Part shown: positions 11,281 to 22,880 of the stretch, piece after piece | Numbering within the stretch: position 1 is the stretch's first letter | Layout of the letters: each line of letters starts with the position of its first letter | Assembly (NCBI GenBank): GCA_964035795.1 | Contig: OZ038320.1 | Location: forward strand, 12,064,118 to 12,128,117 | Length of the DNA stretch: 64,000 bases | Source of the DNA: Pterobdella sp. o SKG-2022 | Taxonomy: Eukaryota; Annelida; Clitellata; Hirudinida; Piscicolidae | Direction: 5' to 3' | Position numbers and translations under genes: made by a program | The notes under the pieces: model-generated | Told to the model about the DNA's origin: nothing | Seen by the model: only the letters and a program-made list of their open reading frames with translations | The model's database searches: none

Positions 11281-13116
11281 GGTATTTATATAGCGCCTTT
11301 TACGCATCGTTCAAAGGCGCTCTGCTATGAACTGCTTGGAGAGGTAGGTTTTTAAATTTCTAAAAAAATAGGATAGGGAGAAGATTTAAGATAAGGAGGA
11401 AGAGAGTTCCAGAGAAGTGGACCAGAAAAAGAAAAAGCAGATTTAGCATAGGAGTGAGAGAGAGATAATGAAAAGTTGAGAACGAGTAGAGGACCGTAGG
11501 CCGGCACGTTTAGGAGGGAGTAAGAGGTTAGAAAGATAGAAAGGAGAGGTAGAGTGAGAAATTTTGTACATAAGAGTACAGATTTTGAAAGAAAAGCGAA
11601 AGTGAGGAGGTAGCCAGTGAAGATCGACAAGAGATGGAGAGATTTGGAAGCATTTAGGAGTATGAGAGACCAGGCGTGCAGCAGAGTTGAAAGTTCTAAC
11701 TAGAGGGTAAAGAGTAGATTTAGAAGGATTAAAGTACAAAGAGTTGCAGTAATCAAGTCGAGAGAGAACAAGAGAGTAGACAAGAATCTTAAGAGAGGCA
11801 TCATCGAGATAAGAAGAGATCTGTCTGATACGACGTAAGTGAAAAAAACAAGAAGAAGAAGAAGAAGCAACAGAGAAGATTTGAGAATTAAAAAAAAAAG
11901 AGAAGAATCGAGGATAAAGCCAAGACAGCGAATTGTGGAGGAAGGATAGATAGTTAGGTCAGAAATTATAATGGGAGGGAGAGAGGAAGGAAGAGATTTA
12001 GACTTAGAAAGATAGATAAAATTAAATTTCGGGGGATTAAGTTTTAGATGCATGGAGTCGCTCCATGAAAGAATAGAAGAGAGACAGAAACTAAGCCTAT
12101 CAAGAAAGGGAAGAAAGAGGAAAAGAAGAGAAGATGTAGGTGTCGTCGGCAAAAAGCTGACTTTGAAAAGAAAAAGATTCGATGAAACAAGAGAGATGAG
12201 AGGTATAAAGAATAAAGAGAAGAGGTCCAAAAACAGATCCTTGAGGAACACCAGAAGAAACAGAGAGAGGAGAAGAAGAAGAGTTGTTAATAGAAACAGA
12301 TTGAGTAGGGGGTAGAAGATTGTTAGAAAGAAGAAAGTTTGAAAGTTGGAAATAAACAGCTTTTTCGAGAATTTTGGAGAGAAAGAAAAGGTTAGAAATA
12401 GGACGGTAGTTGGAGATGATAGAAGGATCAAGAAAAGGTTTTTTCGGTATTGGAGTAACGATAGATGATTTAAAGGAGGTGGGAAATTTAGAAGTAGCTA
12501 AAGAAAGGTTAATAAGATTGAGAATAATGAGATAGAAGAAAGAAGAAAGATCATTAAGGATTTTTGGAGGAATAAGGTCAAGGGAGCAGGAAGATGAAGA
12601 TACAGATTTGATGATGGAGATGAGGTCTGTGAAGGTGATCTGTGAAAAGTGAGAAAGAGAGACAGAGGTAGGAGAAGATGCTGGAGGAGTGTGAGATGAT
12701 GAGCGATTAGTTCTAATAGAGAGAATCTTGTTGTGGAAATAGTCTTGAAAATCTTGAGAAGAAAAAGGAGGAGAAGGGGATTGTTTGGAGAGAATGCGAT
12801 TGTGATTTTTCCAACGAAAGGAAAAAAAGGAAGCAGAGTTGATGGAAGAAATAAGAAAATTTGAGTTTTTGGAGTGGAGGAGAGAGCGATAGGTTGATAG
12901 GTGAAAAAGCCAAAGAACATGAGAGAAAGAAGAGGGAGAGGAACGATAAGAACGTTCGAGCTTGCGTAAAGTACGTTTGGATGTGACGCAACGGTAGGTA
13001 AAAGGTTTAATGGGAAGAAGCACATTCAAAGTATTAGAGAGAAGGGACTTTAGAGCAAGAACAAAGTCATCAACATCAGTGAAAAAAGAAGAGTTTTGAA
13101 CCTGATATTTTAACAA
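11281..13116 (-). mobile_element. CR1/L2-like LINE, 5'-truncated, internal RT deletion
   Basis: Minus-strand reverse transcriptase relic. The longest frame (13116 to about 12100) has RT motifs [26 protein letters not shown] and FADD. The stretch that should hold RT motif A (FDxxDH, with the first catalytic Asp) is missing: near 12300 the frame runs from LLPPTQS straight to VSINNSSSS, a loss of roughly 70 residues. Later frames carry LHWLPP and WNSLPP, typical of the CR1/L2 C-terminus. The 3' end near 11285 has a small hairpin (AAAGGCGC..) and GCGCTATATAAATA, then a TAATTATTATTA tail, as at 26940-26983. The sense strand is very poor in G. It is dead. Confidence 0.85.
12290..12320 (-). other. 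Junction of the RT motif-A deletion
   Basis: Here the RT frame of the LINE at 11281-13116 passes from the QS that normally begins the QSAxR region directly to the VSI..S that normally precedes GVPQGS. The frame stays open across the junction, so the deletion preserved reading frame. This is seen by comparison with the LINE at 24440-26983, which keeps QSAYR and FDTIDR. Confidence 0.7.
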
Positions 13117-13289
13117 TTTATTTGAAGGTTGAATTGTATATTATTGAAAAAAATTGAACTTTGAAAATTTTTTGTATTATTTTGAAAAAAAAAATAATTT
13201 TTTTATTTAAAACTCAAATTAGTTGCTAAATTTTAAATCGAATCTAGCGTCAATTTAACGGATTCATCTTCAAATATTTTGAACTTTAC

Positions 13290-14401
13290 AACATAGAAAA
13301 TTCATGGCCCATAGGTCGCCGCCTGATGGTAACGATCGCAAATGTATATATGGACCCCACCATCCAGGAAGCCTTAAAACTAGCAAAAAAGAAGTTAGAA
13401 ATTTCCAGAAGTCTGCATGTTAATATGGATGACACCTTTGCAATAATCAAACAAAACTCAGAAAATAATAGCCATATACAATTTCTAGAATGCCTTAACT
13501 CAATACACCTTTCACCGAGGTTCACGGTTAAAACAGAAGAAGACAATAAGATAACATTTATAGACTCACTCATAAAAGTATACAGGAAGAAGTCGAAGAC
13601 AGATCTGACAAACCAAAATCCAATCAAGAGCCAAACACGTGGACAGAGATACCGAAAGAAGCTTTTTTCAGAGCTCATAAAATATGCTCCAATGAGCAGT
13701 TTTTGAAAAATGAAATCCAATTTTTGCAACAAATTTTGAGCTTAATGGTTTCAACAAAAAAAGGTGAAACAAATATTATAAACCAAAAAATAAACTAGAA
13801 ACATGTACTGACAGATTGAGATTAGGAAACAGACAAAGAAAAACAGTACAATAAAAAAACTACATGGGTTTTTTACCATACATAAAAAAACAAATCACCA
13901 ATTAAAAAAGGCTTTCACAGATAATCATGTAACCTTTCACACCTATTAAGGTACAAAACTGGAAAACATCTTGTGCCATAAACAAAAAATAGAAAAAAAG
14001 CAAACAAAAGGTGTTAAAGGCTAAAATGCAGCTGTGATTCGAAAAAAGTATACATCGGACAAAAAAGGGTCAACATAGCCACTAGAATGAAACAACACAA
14101 GGCTGATGTTGAGTCAAAAAAGTTAGATGAACATATTAGTGGCATAAGCAAGCATGCGAGAAGCTGCACAACAGGACATATAGATTGGGAAAACCCGAAA
14201 ATAATAGCAATATTTCAAGAAAAAAAAAACTTACAATTAAACCTATCAATAAGGGAGAGCCTTGAGATACGGAAGCAGGACTCAACCAACCATTGTTATA
14301 ATGATCCCCAAATGGCAATGAAATCAAAAGCATGGGATCCTCTTCTTAAAAAAATTAAGAACCAAAGAATGATATTGAAAGACAAGAAAGAAGATAATTA
14401 A
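13290..14401 (+). mobile_element. Penelope-like element, RT end and GIY-YIG endonuclease
   Basis: A first frame (13326-13706) gives IANVYM, then MDDTFAII (the YVDD-type catalytic box with M for V), then FIDSLIKVYRKK, as in Penelope-like reverse transcriptases. After a decayed spacer, the frame at about 14025-14398 gives CSCDSKKVYIGQ, RMKQHKADV, SGISKHARSCTTGHIDW and SKAWDPLLKK. That is the GIY-YIG nuclease with its KKVYIGQ core and downstream RxxxH. The element lacks the N-terminal half of the RT and has stops between the two parts. A related 3' fragment lies at 9247-9402 in the same orientation. Confidence 0.85.
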
Positions 14402-15301
14402 ACAATAAAAGCCCTCTGAAATAAATAATTACAATAACTTTAATTACACCCTTTCTTTAAACATTAACTTTAATCTCTACTACTATCTATCATTATCCCT
14501 ATATATGTCTGAAGAATTCTTACAATAACTCACTATTGAATTACAATTACAATAATGATTGTACTTTGAAGAATAAAAACTGAAGTTATAAAATATAAGA
14601 TACTTACGGTCTCTAAAGAATTGGAGTAATAGTTTTTAAAGATACTTTTTTCTTGATTACCACTATTTCTTAACCGTTTTATACCATTTTCATAATCTTA
14701 AATAAATGAATATAATTTTTGAAATTTTGTATTTACTTTCTATCCATTTTTTCCTTCTATACCTGCTTTTTCATTACCGCACATTCACCCATTTTTACCA
14801 TTTGTTCACTAATATTCCATATACAAAATTTTGTTTTTACCCAGTCTTGTTTTTTTTTTGACTTATTTTTTATGATTTTTTGCTTTTTTTATTCTTCTCT
14901 GATTTTTAATTTTTTTTTCAAATTCACATTTTTTCTCTTGATTCAATCACTAATTGCTATTGTCAAAAAATGGAGCTTATCGGTATCAGAATTGATTTTA
15001 CCTTGTTCAAGTATCAATTTTTCAAGTCTCATTATGTCTTTCAATAAACGACCAAAATTTTTTTATCACCCTGTCATAGTGTCAGTTTTCTCATTCTTTG
15101 GTATTTACCATTTTCTTCGGTGTAGGAAACGGAGTCTTTCTAATATGAATCTTAAAAAATCATTCAATCGAATTCGAAAGGTGCTAATTCCTCTAAGAAC
15201 CGCTTCACATTACGCCTCATAAAGTTATCTCTTCATTTATGCTCCTGCTTTCTAACGGCCCGGTGTCTTACTCCCTTCCATAAGCTCTAGAAGTTATGCA
15301 T
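14402..15301. other. Unassigned region, no gene supported
   Basis: Starts with likely 3' flank of the Penelope-like element. A 167-codon open frame at 14719-15222 (+) is strongly T-rich, and its translation is mostly Phe/Ile/Leu, which reads as composition rather than a membrane protein. I see no domain and no splice or homology support. Confidence 0.5.
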
Positions 15302-15792
15302 CTATAATTTCTTAGTTTTTCCTCTTGCATCCTTGGGTGCATAGAGCTGCAACAACACTCCACCAACGTACTCGGTTATGGCTGGTCCTCTTCAGCTCGG
15401 CCCACGTCATTCCGGTAGCCTTCGCTTCTACCTTGATGCTTCTCCGCCAAGTCTGCTTAGGTCGGCCAACTTTTCTCTTCCTCTGTGGGTTCTAATCCAG
15501 ATTCTGTCTAGTGATGTTGGCTGCAGGCTTGCGTAGGGTATGACCTGTCCAGCCCTATTTTCGCTTTTTTATATCTATTTCCAGTGTCACTTGTTTTGTC
15601 TTGATCCAAAGTTCTTTGTTGCAGATAACTTCTGGTCATCTGATGTTCAGGATGTATGTTGGGGATGGGTTCGTGAAGACCTACAGCTTGTGAGTGACGG
15701 TATATGTCATACGCCACGTCTCTGAGCCATAGAGTAGAAGAGATTTCACATTAGTGTTGAAAATTCTGATCTTATTGCAGACTGAGAGGGTT
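15302..15792 (-). mobile_element. LINE 3' fragment (RTE-like C-terminal end)
   Basis: The minus strand reads FNTNVKSLLLYGSETWRMT, then ILNIR, KELW, GHTLRKP, NITRQ, RKRKVGRPKQTWRR and NRVRWWSVV. This is the well-known C-terminal tail of RTE-like and related LINE polyproteins. Stops at about four sites interrupt it. Three of them replace expected Trp codons (IRWP, RKWGW, WNPQ) by TGA or TAG, each a single G-to-A change, and one replaces a Gln codon. The RT catalytic part is absent. It abuts the 5' end of the next LINE. Confidence 0.85.
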
Positions 15793-15839
15793 TTCGATCT
15801 ATAATTTCTAAAATTTTTTAATTAATTTTTTTTTAAGGT

Positions 15840-18800
15840 TAGCTACTTTATCAAATTTCACGAAATGTCGGTGAAGTCGACTCCACTCTTGGTTAACTTC
15901 CAACCAAAACTGGTGGTATTGTTCACTGTAATCGGTGACACAGCCGTTAACCAGACTTCGAGTTTTCAGCAGACTGATACGGAGACTCGCATCTCTGTGG
16001 CTTTCACTAAGGGCTTGAACTCTGCGCATCACCAGAGTTTTTTTTGGTCTTTCATCCCTGACACATCTAGCATTCTTGCGCGAAAAAGTGGCAGAATTTT
16101 TGATGGGACCCCGAAAGAAGCAAACCTACACGTAGTCGGAATGTGTTCTCGCAAAGAACCAAATTTGCTTCAACACCCCCTGTTCTCAAATCAGGCCATC
16201 TTTTTTATGGCCTGTTCCTACCAAGACCCGGACTGGTAGAAAAGGGCTCAGCTGCTTCTCGCAAGAGATGCGGAAAGCAAACCGGGACCCATGTGGTACT
16301 GTGCTGTATGTACACACAAAATCACCCCAAATCAAACCTCCATCCAGTGCAATGATACCACCCTTCACTGGATTCACTTCAAATGCTCCCGCACCAAACT
16401 CAAATCCTACTCACCCTCATTCGTATGTCACACACATCAAATCTCCACTCCAAAAAATTTTCTTCACACACACAATCAAACAAAAAAAACCCCACATACA
16501 TCAACAAACTAAACCAACCACCCAAGTCTAACCAACCCCTCCACACACATCCCCCATAACAAAACCGAACAACATCAACATCAACTCAATCAACACTGAA
16601 CTCACCCACCTAATACACAAACAAAAAATACATCTCATCACACTACAAGAATCCAACCTCAACAACAAACACAAAACCCCACACATCTTTAATTTCTCAG
16701 CCATAAACTAAAGGGGCCATCATCCCAAAAAGGTGAATGTCTTCTAACCTACATCAGCAACAACATAACCTTCTCATAAATCCCACTCCCACAAATTAGA
16801 TCACCAACAACATGGAACTTCTCACCAGAAATATATATCTCAAACACACCAATCTACACATTTTGAACGTCTATATCCCACCCAACACCAACAACATAGA
16901 CAACTCAATCACCAGCTTTTTTATCCACCTCACAAGCCTTCCCAATTCCATTATCACAGGTGACTATATTGTTTACTCCCAATCATGGCACTCTGCCTTC
17001 ACAGACCCCACTTCACTTATTCTCAATTTAAACCACATCATCCTTAATCAAAACACTCTCACCCGACTACCATTTAACCCAAACTAACAACCCACCTCTC
17101 CCGACACCACAACAGCAGACACCACAATATCAGCCAACTTCACTTGGTAAACACTTGAAGCTCTGAACTCCGGCCATCTCTACTTCCTTATCACATTCAA
17201 ACACAAATACAAAATACTCACAAATAAATAAACACAACTAAACCCCTCAAAACTTTTACCAACTACAGGAAAGCCAACTGGTTCCAATACATCAAAAACA
17301 TAGAACACACACTCAAAAACACTCCTATTCACGAAGACCCCCACACAGCTAACCTCCTCATTACAAATGCTATACTCGCATCAGACCGCAAAAACATTCC
17401 GAAAAAAATAATAAAACCCACCCATACCTCACTCCCCGAAAACATCACCACACTCATATCTAAACAAAACCACACCAGAGCCTTTAATAACAAAGATCCC
17501 TCACTAAACACAAAAAGTCAACACACTAAACAAATACTTCAAATCAACCACAAAACATTCCTCCAACCCCACTTACAGAATAATAAACAAACTCACTCAG
17601 TCATTCACATCAACCATAATAATAATCACAGAAACAGAAAAAACTCATGCAATAAAACAATCCACAAAAACAATTCTACAGGACCTGATAATATAAACAT
17701 CAAACACCTCAAACACCTAGAACCTATAGCCATTAAACACCTATCCAATCTCTTCAACACCATAATCAACACAAACACTATACCTTAAATATGGAAAACC
17801 TCCAAAAATTTCCCATCGCCAAACCCAACACTCCACTTCTCATACCGACCAATAGCCTTACTCTCTTCTATAGCAAAAACTCTAGAGAAACTCATCCTCC
17901 CACACATCACCACCAATATAACCCTCCCAACACATCAACACGGCTTCAGAGTAGCACACTCCACCAAAACAGCTCTACACCAAATCGACAACACCATACT
18001 CACAGGCTTCAACAAAAAAAACCCTTCATAGAACAATCTTCACCGCTCTCGACATGACCAAAGCATTCGACACGGTCAACATCCACAAAATACACAACAC
18101 CCACTATCCTACAATAATAGTTAAATTCTTAGCCAACTATCTGAAAGGCCGCTAGCTATACACCTCATACAACAATCAAACATCAAAGCAGGAGTTCCCC
18201 AAGGGGGCGTCTTATCACCCACACTATTCAACATATACCTCTCAGACATTCCCCTCCCCAAATTCAACTCACTCAACCTCATCATCTACGCAGACAACAT
18301 CACCATAGCCTCATCCCACTTCAACACCAACACAGCCATCCAGAACCTCCTCCCATATCTTAACGAGATACACACATGGGCTGACAACAACAACCTACAA
18401 ATCAACAACACTAAAACCACATCAACTCCCATGACCCCCGACCCTTCAGAATATAATAAACCACTGAACATCCATATAGACAACACTCCCATCGCCACCA
18501 CCCCAACCCTATCGTCCTTGGCTTAAATTTTGATCTCAAACTAAAATGCTCCACCCACACAGACAACACCATCACAAAAGCAAAAAAAACCCTTAATCTC
18601 AAAACTCCTCACATCAACACACTGGGGAAAAAGCAAGGAAACACTCATCACTACATACAAAACATTACTCCTTCCCATCATCGAATACGCCAACACTATC
18701 TGGTCACTCATCATCTTATCCACCTCTCTCAACAAACTCCAAAAAATCCAAAACGCAGCTCTGAGAACAATCACTGTCTGCACCCTAGACACCAACACCC

Positions 18801-19420
18801 AACACCTCCACTTAGAGACCAAAATTCTTCTACTCCAAAACCACTTCAAACTTCACGCATCACAACCCATACATAAAGCCTCTCATCCCACTCATCCCCT
18901 ACACCCACTCACCACACGAAGCCCACTCCAGGTACATAAAACAATCCACATTGAAAAACAACATCAACTACACCCTAAACATACCTCTTTCCCAGAACAC
19001 CTCTCACATAAAAATAAAAAACAACATATAAACAATACAAACAAAAATAGTTCATGACTACATATCATCCACTCACAACAAAATCCTCAGCAAGCAACCC
19101 CCACCCATTCATGATTCTGAAACCATCCAAGACCACTACACTCGCCGCACTCTCGCCCAACTCAAACAAATCACCTTTCATCTTCTCCTAACTCAACAAA
19201 ATCTCACCTTCATCTCGTCCCTCACCTTCATGCCCACTCTGCCATACACACCATCATAATACCCCTCTTCTTTCACCTGCCCCAAAATAAATACCAACTG
19301 GGTTCCGAGAGTCTGGAACCGAGCCAGTGAAAGCGGCTGAGCTCTTCGACAACTGGACGGTCTTGATGTGAACATGAGGAGCACCCAACCAAGACTAGGA
19401 TGCTCGGGGTTAAAAAAAAA
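15840..19420 (+). mobile_element. Jockey-like LINE, near full length, inactive
   Basis: The body runs from an untranslated-looking leader to a short poly(A) (19411-19419). At 16291 a frame starts WYCAVC and carries a PHD-like zinc finger (C-x2-C, C-x4-H, later H-x2-C). Next come endonuclease pieces (HLITLQESN; LNVYIPP; SIITGD) and RT pieces (HGFRVAHSTKTAL, KAFDTVN, AGVPQGGVLSPTLF, IYADN, then WGKSKETLITTYK and EYANTIW). Frameshifts and stops separate them. The catalytic YADD box is YADN (18287-18298), so it would be inactive even if repaired. The sense strand is strikingly poor in G. A related copy on the minus strand lies at 19690-23690. Confidence 0.85.
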
Positions 19421-19689
19421 GTTGATGGAAGGTAGACATTTTTTTCTGTGGGAGCCCTATGAGACCGCCAGATTTTTCCCAAACTCGATCAAATTCTTGA
19501 TCGGAAACCTATCAAAAAGTACCTAAAGGAGAAGTAACACTTCAAATATCGAACCCAAATATCAAATAATAGATCAAAGAAATAAAATGATTATTACGTC
19601 TTGATGATTCAAAAACATCGGAAACCACGCAAGTAAACATTTTTTAATGAAAAAATTTTTTCTGAAAATTTATTTGAAAAAAAACGAAA
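19421..19689. other. Spacer between two LINEs, no gene seen
   Basis: No coding or repeat signal recognised. It separates the poly(A) end of the plus-strand LINE from the truncated end of the minus-strand LINE. Confidence 0.5.
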
Positions 19690-21303
19690 AATTTATGTAT
19701 ATTTAGATAGATTGTGGTGCTTCAGATGGTTTTATGCTGTTTCAAATTTCTTTAGTAAATTAGGAATGCTACTTTTGGACATTGATGTTTGCTGCAAATT
19801 TTCTTTCTTTTTTTGAAGTTTTACTGATAAATTTCCAAGTGTATGAAGATTTGCTTTTGGAAACCATGAATTCTGCATTCCAACACTTTTTCATCTGTCT
19901 ACACAGTCTTCTATTTCTATTTCTGATTAACTCAGACCTCTTGTTCAATTGATTTTCATGTACCTACATTCAGATATTTTTTTGAGGTTTTTGGCATTAT
20001 GATATTCTTGATTGAACCATGAATCAGATGGTCTTTGATAAATCTGAAGTCTTGATGAATAGCCTTTTGTCAAGAATCATTAATAATGTAGAAGTGTAAA
20101 TTTTAAAAACTTTGTCAGTATCAAGATTAGTGGCATAAGTTATAGAAGAGTTTTCGACTTCATGAGCTAGCTTATCAAGTCTCAAAATTTTCCATTGTCT
20201 AACATTTGGTTCAGTGTAGACAGGTGGAGACTTTGTAAGCAAACGTTTCCAATTTAATATTTTGTGATTAATATGCCTGTATTATAATATTTTATAATTT
20301 TATAATACATTTAAACCTTTTTAAAGCCATTCACCCCACGCCATTCACCTAGTTTATGTTGATATTATCTTGGCTTCCTGAGTTTTTATTTTTTGCTTGT
20401 CCAACGATTCTATAAATTTTGATTCGGTGATGTTAATCTTTGTGTTACAATCACTTTGGTATTTTTATATATTTTTATTGATTTTTTGGTATGAATAGGG
20501 AAGTTTTCCAAACTTCATTAAAAGTGTTTGCTTTATCAATATCAGAGATAATAATTTTGTTTCAGTATCGAGAGATGTTGAATGAAGTTTTGGCAAAAGA
20601 TGAGTAGCTTGATAATGTTTTGCAGAGAACATATGACTTTTTCTTGTGTTCTCAGTCTGGTTCTGTAATTTTCCTACTTTTTCTTGTTGGTTTTTAATTA
20701 TTTCTTTATTTATTTGGTGATTCAATTTGTGCAGAATTGGATTTGGGGGTTTTTTGTTTTCAAGTTAATAAGTTCAAAAACTAGACTAATGTCTAATAAT
20801 GAAAGGTGTTTGAGTTTATGCCTACCCTTAGGAATGTGTATATATGCTGAAAATATTGTTTTTTCAAGGATCTGAGTTGATGTGAGCTGACTTCTGGAAA
20901 AGAAGTATTTTTGAAGGTATTTTCTATACGATTTGGGAATTTTTTCATGCTAACTGTTAAACTTTGGAGTAATTTTTAAAGAAAGTGAAAGAAAAATTTG
21001 TTTTAGATGAATACTTTTTTATGGGAAAAGGGTTTAAACTGAAAGTACTTGAGGTTTTCCACGAAAGCTCATTGTAGATTGATTTTGAAGCAGTGTTAAG
21101 TCTGAAAACGTAGGTTGTTCGAAAATAAATTTTTGTGAAAAAGTTTTTATTAAGAATTAGGTTGTTAAAGTTGAGAAATATAATTCTGATGGGGTTTCTT
21201 TTATGCTTAGTGCCAAGGGACTACCACAAAACAGGGCGAGCATTAATGTCTCTAGCTATTATGGAGTTTTTAAAGGATGTTAAATAAGTTATGGTCTTTA
21301 TTA

Positions 21304-22245
21304 TAGGGTTTTTCAATTCAATTCAAAATCTTTGCAATTGACTTTCAAATCTTTGCATTTGCGCACCAAATCATTGCATTTGTTTAAAAAATTTTTTGCA
21401 ATTGATTACCAAGTTTCAAAAAAAAATTAATTAAAAATAAATTAAGTTTGATTATTCAAAAAATAAACGAAATTTTGTAAAATTGTATTTTTCAAATTCA
21501 AAATAAATTTTTTAAATTGAAATAAAAAAACCGAAAAAAAAATTTTTTTTGAGGTATCTTGAGCTTCTCTCTGAAAAGTACCAAATACCGTGTTTTTAGT
21601 ATTCACGGTGCCAAACACTCGTCCACGGAACTCGTTTACGTATCTCACTGAAAAAATTTCGAAAGGCTCAAAATTTGTTGTATACGTTTTGTAGACAGAA
21701 ATATTTCTTGACTTATTCGAATTTGCTTCGCTGACATCGTACTCATACTAACTAGGCGAATCAGCTTGCTTGTGGTTTGGAGGGGATATTTTTCCTTCTC
21801 TTTTGGCGTTTCTATACTCTTCAGATGACTTAAAAAGTTTTAAAACAGCACTTGAGAGTTTTATCAAACTAAAAATATATTTATAAAATTGTCAAAATAT
21901 TTGATTATATATATAATCCGCAAATACTATGAACACGGTACTTGGTAATTTTCAGAGAGAAGCTCAAGATACCTCAAAAAAAATTTTTCTTTCGGTTTTT
22001 TTTGTTTCAATTTAAAAAATTTAGTTTGAATTTGAAAAATACAATTTTTTAAAAAATTTCGTTTATTTTTTGAATAATCAAACTCAATTTATTTTTAATT
22101 AATTTTTTTTTGAAACTTGGTAATCAATTGCAAAAAATTTTTAAGCAAACGCAATGATTTTGTGCGCAAATGCAAAGATTTGAAAGTCAGTTGCAAAAAT
22201 TTGGTAGGCAATTGCAAAGATTTTGAATTGAATTGAAAAACCCTA
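21304..22245. mobile_element. Non-autonomous long-TIR unit within the composite
   Basis: Left terminus 21304-21600 and right terminus 21955-22245 are inverted copies of about 290 bp around a unique centre of about 350 bp with no transposase. The inner right end CCCTA is followed by TATAATC, a TA as expected for Tc1-like insertion. The shared terminal sequence shows it is a derivative of the element that encodes the transposase at 22248-22880. Confidence 0.85.
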
Positions 22246-22247
22246 TA

Positions 22248-22880
22248 TAATCATTCAAGTTATACTTATTCATGGCAGCAATTACAGAGATGTTTCTCGA
22301 TCTGGCTGCTGGAACATTTGAAAAGACCGAAGTTCCCTTAAGACTTTGTCCTTTTTTAGGTCGGCTTACTACACTTAACCCTACCTCATCTAGAAATACT
22401 GTTTTTTTCTTCCACACTTGCCTCCAAGAGCCTGAAGTCTTGAGCGTATTGGTGTCTTTTTCCAAGTGTAGTAGTGCAATTTCTTTTTTCTGGGACAGTC
22501 GTAACATTTATAAGACTGTAAGGGAAGTTTTTCAGCGTTCTGTTAATTGTAGTAATTGATACTTCTACGCTACGCTCCATTTTTAGCCATTCTTTAAACT
22601 GTTTGAGAGTTGTTGTGCAATCAGCATCGACTTTTCTTAATAGAGCTTTTTTCAATTCTGCGGTAAATATTGGTTTTCTATTTCCACCAGTCTTTTTTCT
22701 ATCTGCATTTCCATATTTCAAAAATTTTTAAACAATGGAATGGACAGTGTGTTAGTTTAATGATGAAACTACACTTATTGTCTTTACAAAGCACCCATCT
22801 AAGCACTGTGTGACTATTCTTTCACGATCCTCATCTGAAACGGCTTTTTTGCTCGTTTCGACTTTACTATTTTCAGCCAT
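22248..22880 (-). pseudogene. IS630-Tc1-like transposase remnant
   Basis: Starts with an ATG at 22880 (MAENSKVETSKKAVSDEDRE), an N-terminal helix-turn-helix-like region that meets a stop after about 42 codons. A second frame carries GGNRKPIFTAELKKALLRKV and TLKQFKEWLKMERS. A third holds the catalytic region: WKKKTVFLDEVGL (the DE box), RPKKGQSLKGTS and SRNISVIAAMNKYN. It runs directly into the inner terminus at 22247, so the last part, with the final acidic residue, is missing. At least one stop and two frameshifts; not functional. Confidence 0.85.

Noticed and set aside
12052..12315. Arg/Glu-rich plus-strand frame resembling an RS or nuclear protein
   Set aside because: It is antisense to the LINE reverse transcriptase; the purine-rich bias comes from the pyrimidine-rich sense strand of the LINE.
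14719..15222. 167-codon frame that looks like a membrane protein
   Set aside because: Hydrophobicity follows from T-rich composition (Phe/Ile/Leu codons). No conserved domain, no neighbours supporting it.
22272..22559. 95-codon plus-strand frame
   Set aside because: Antisense of the Tc1-like transposase remnant.
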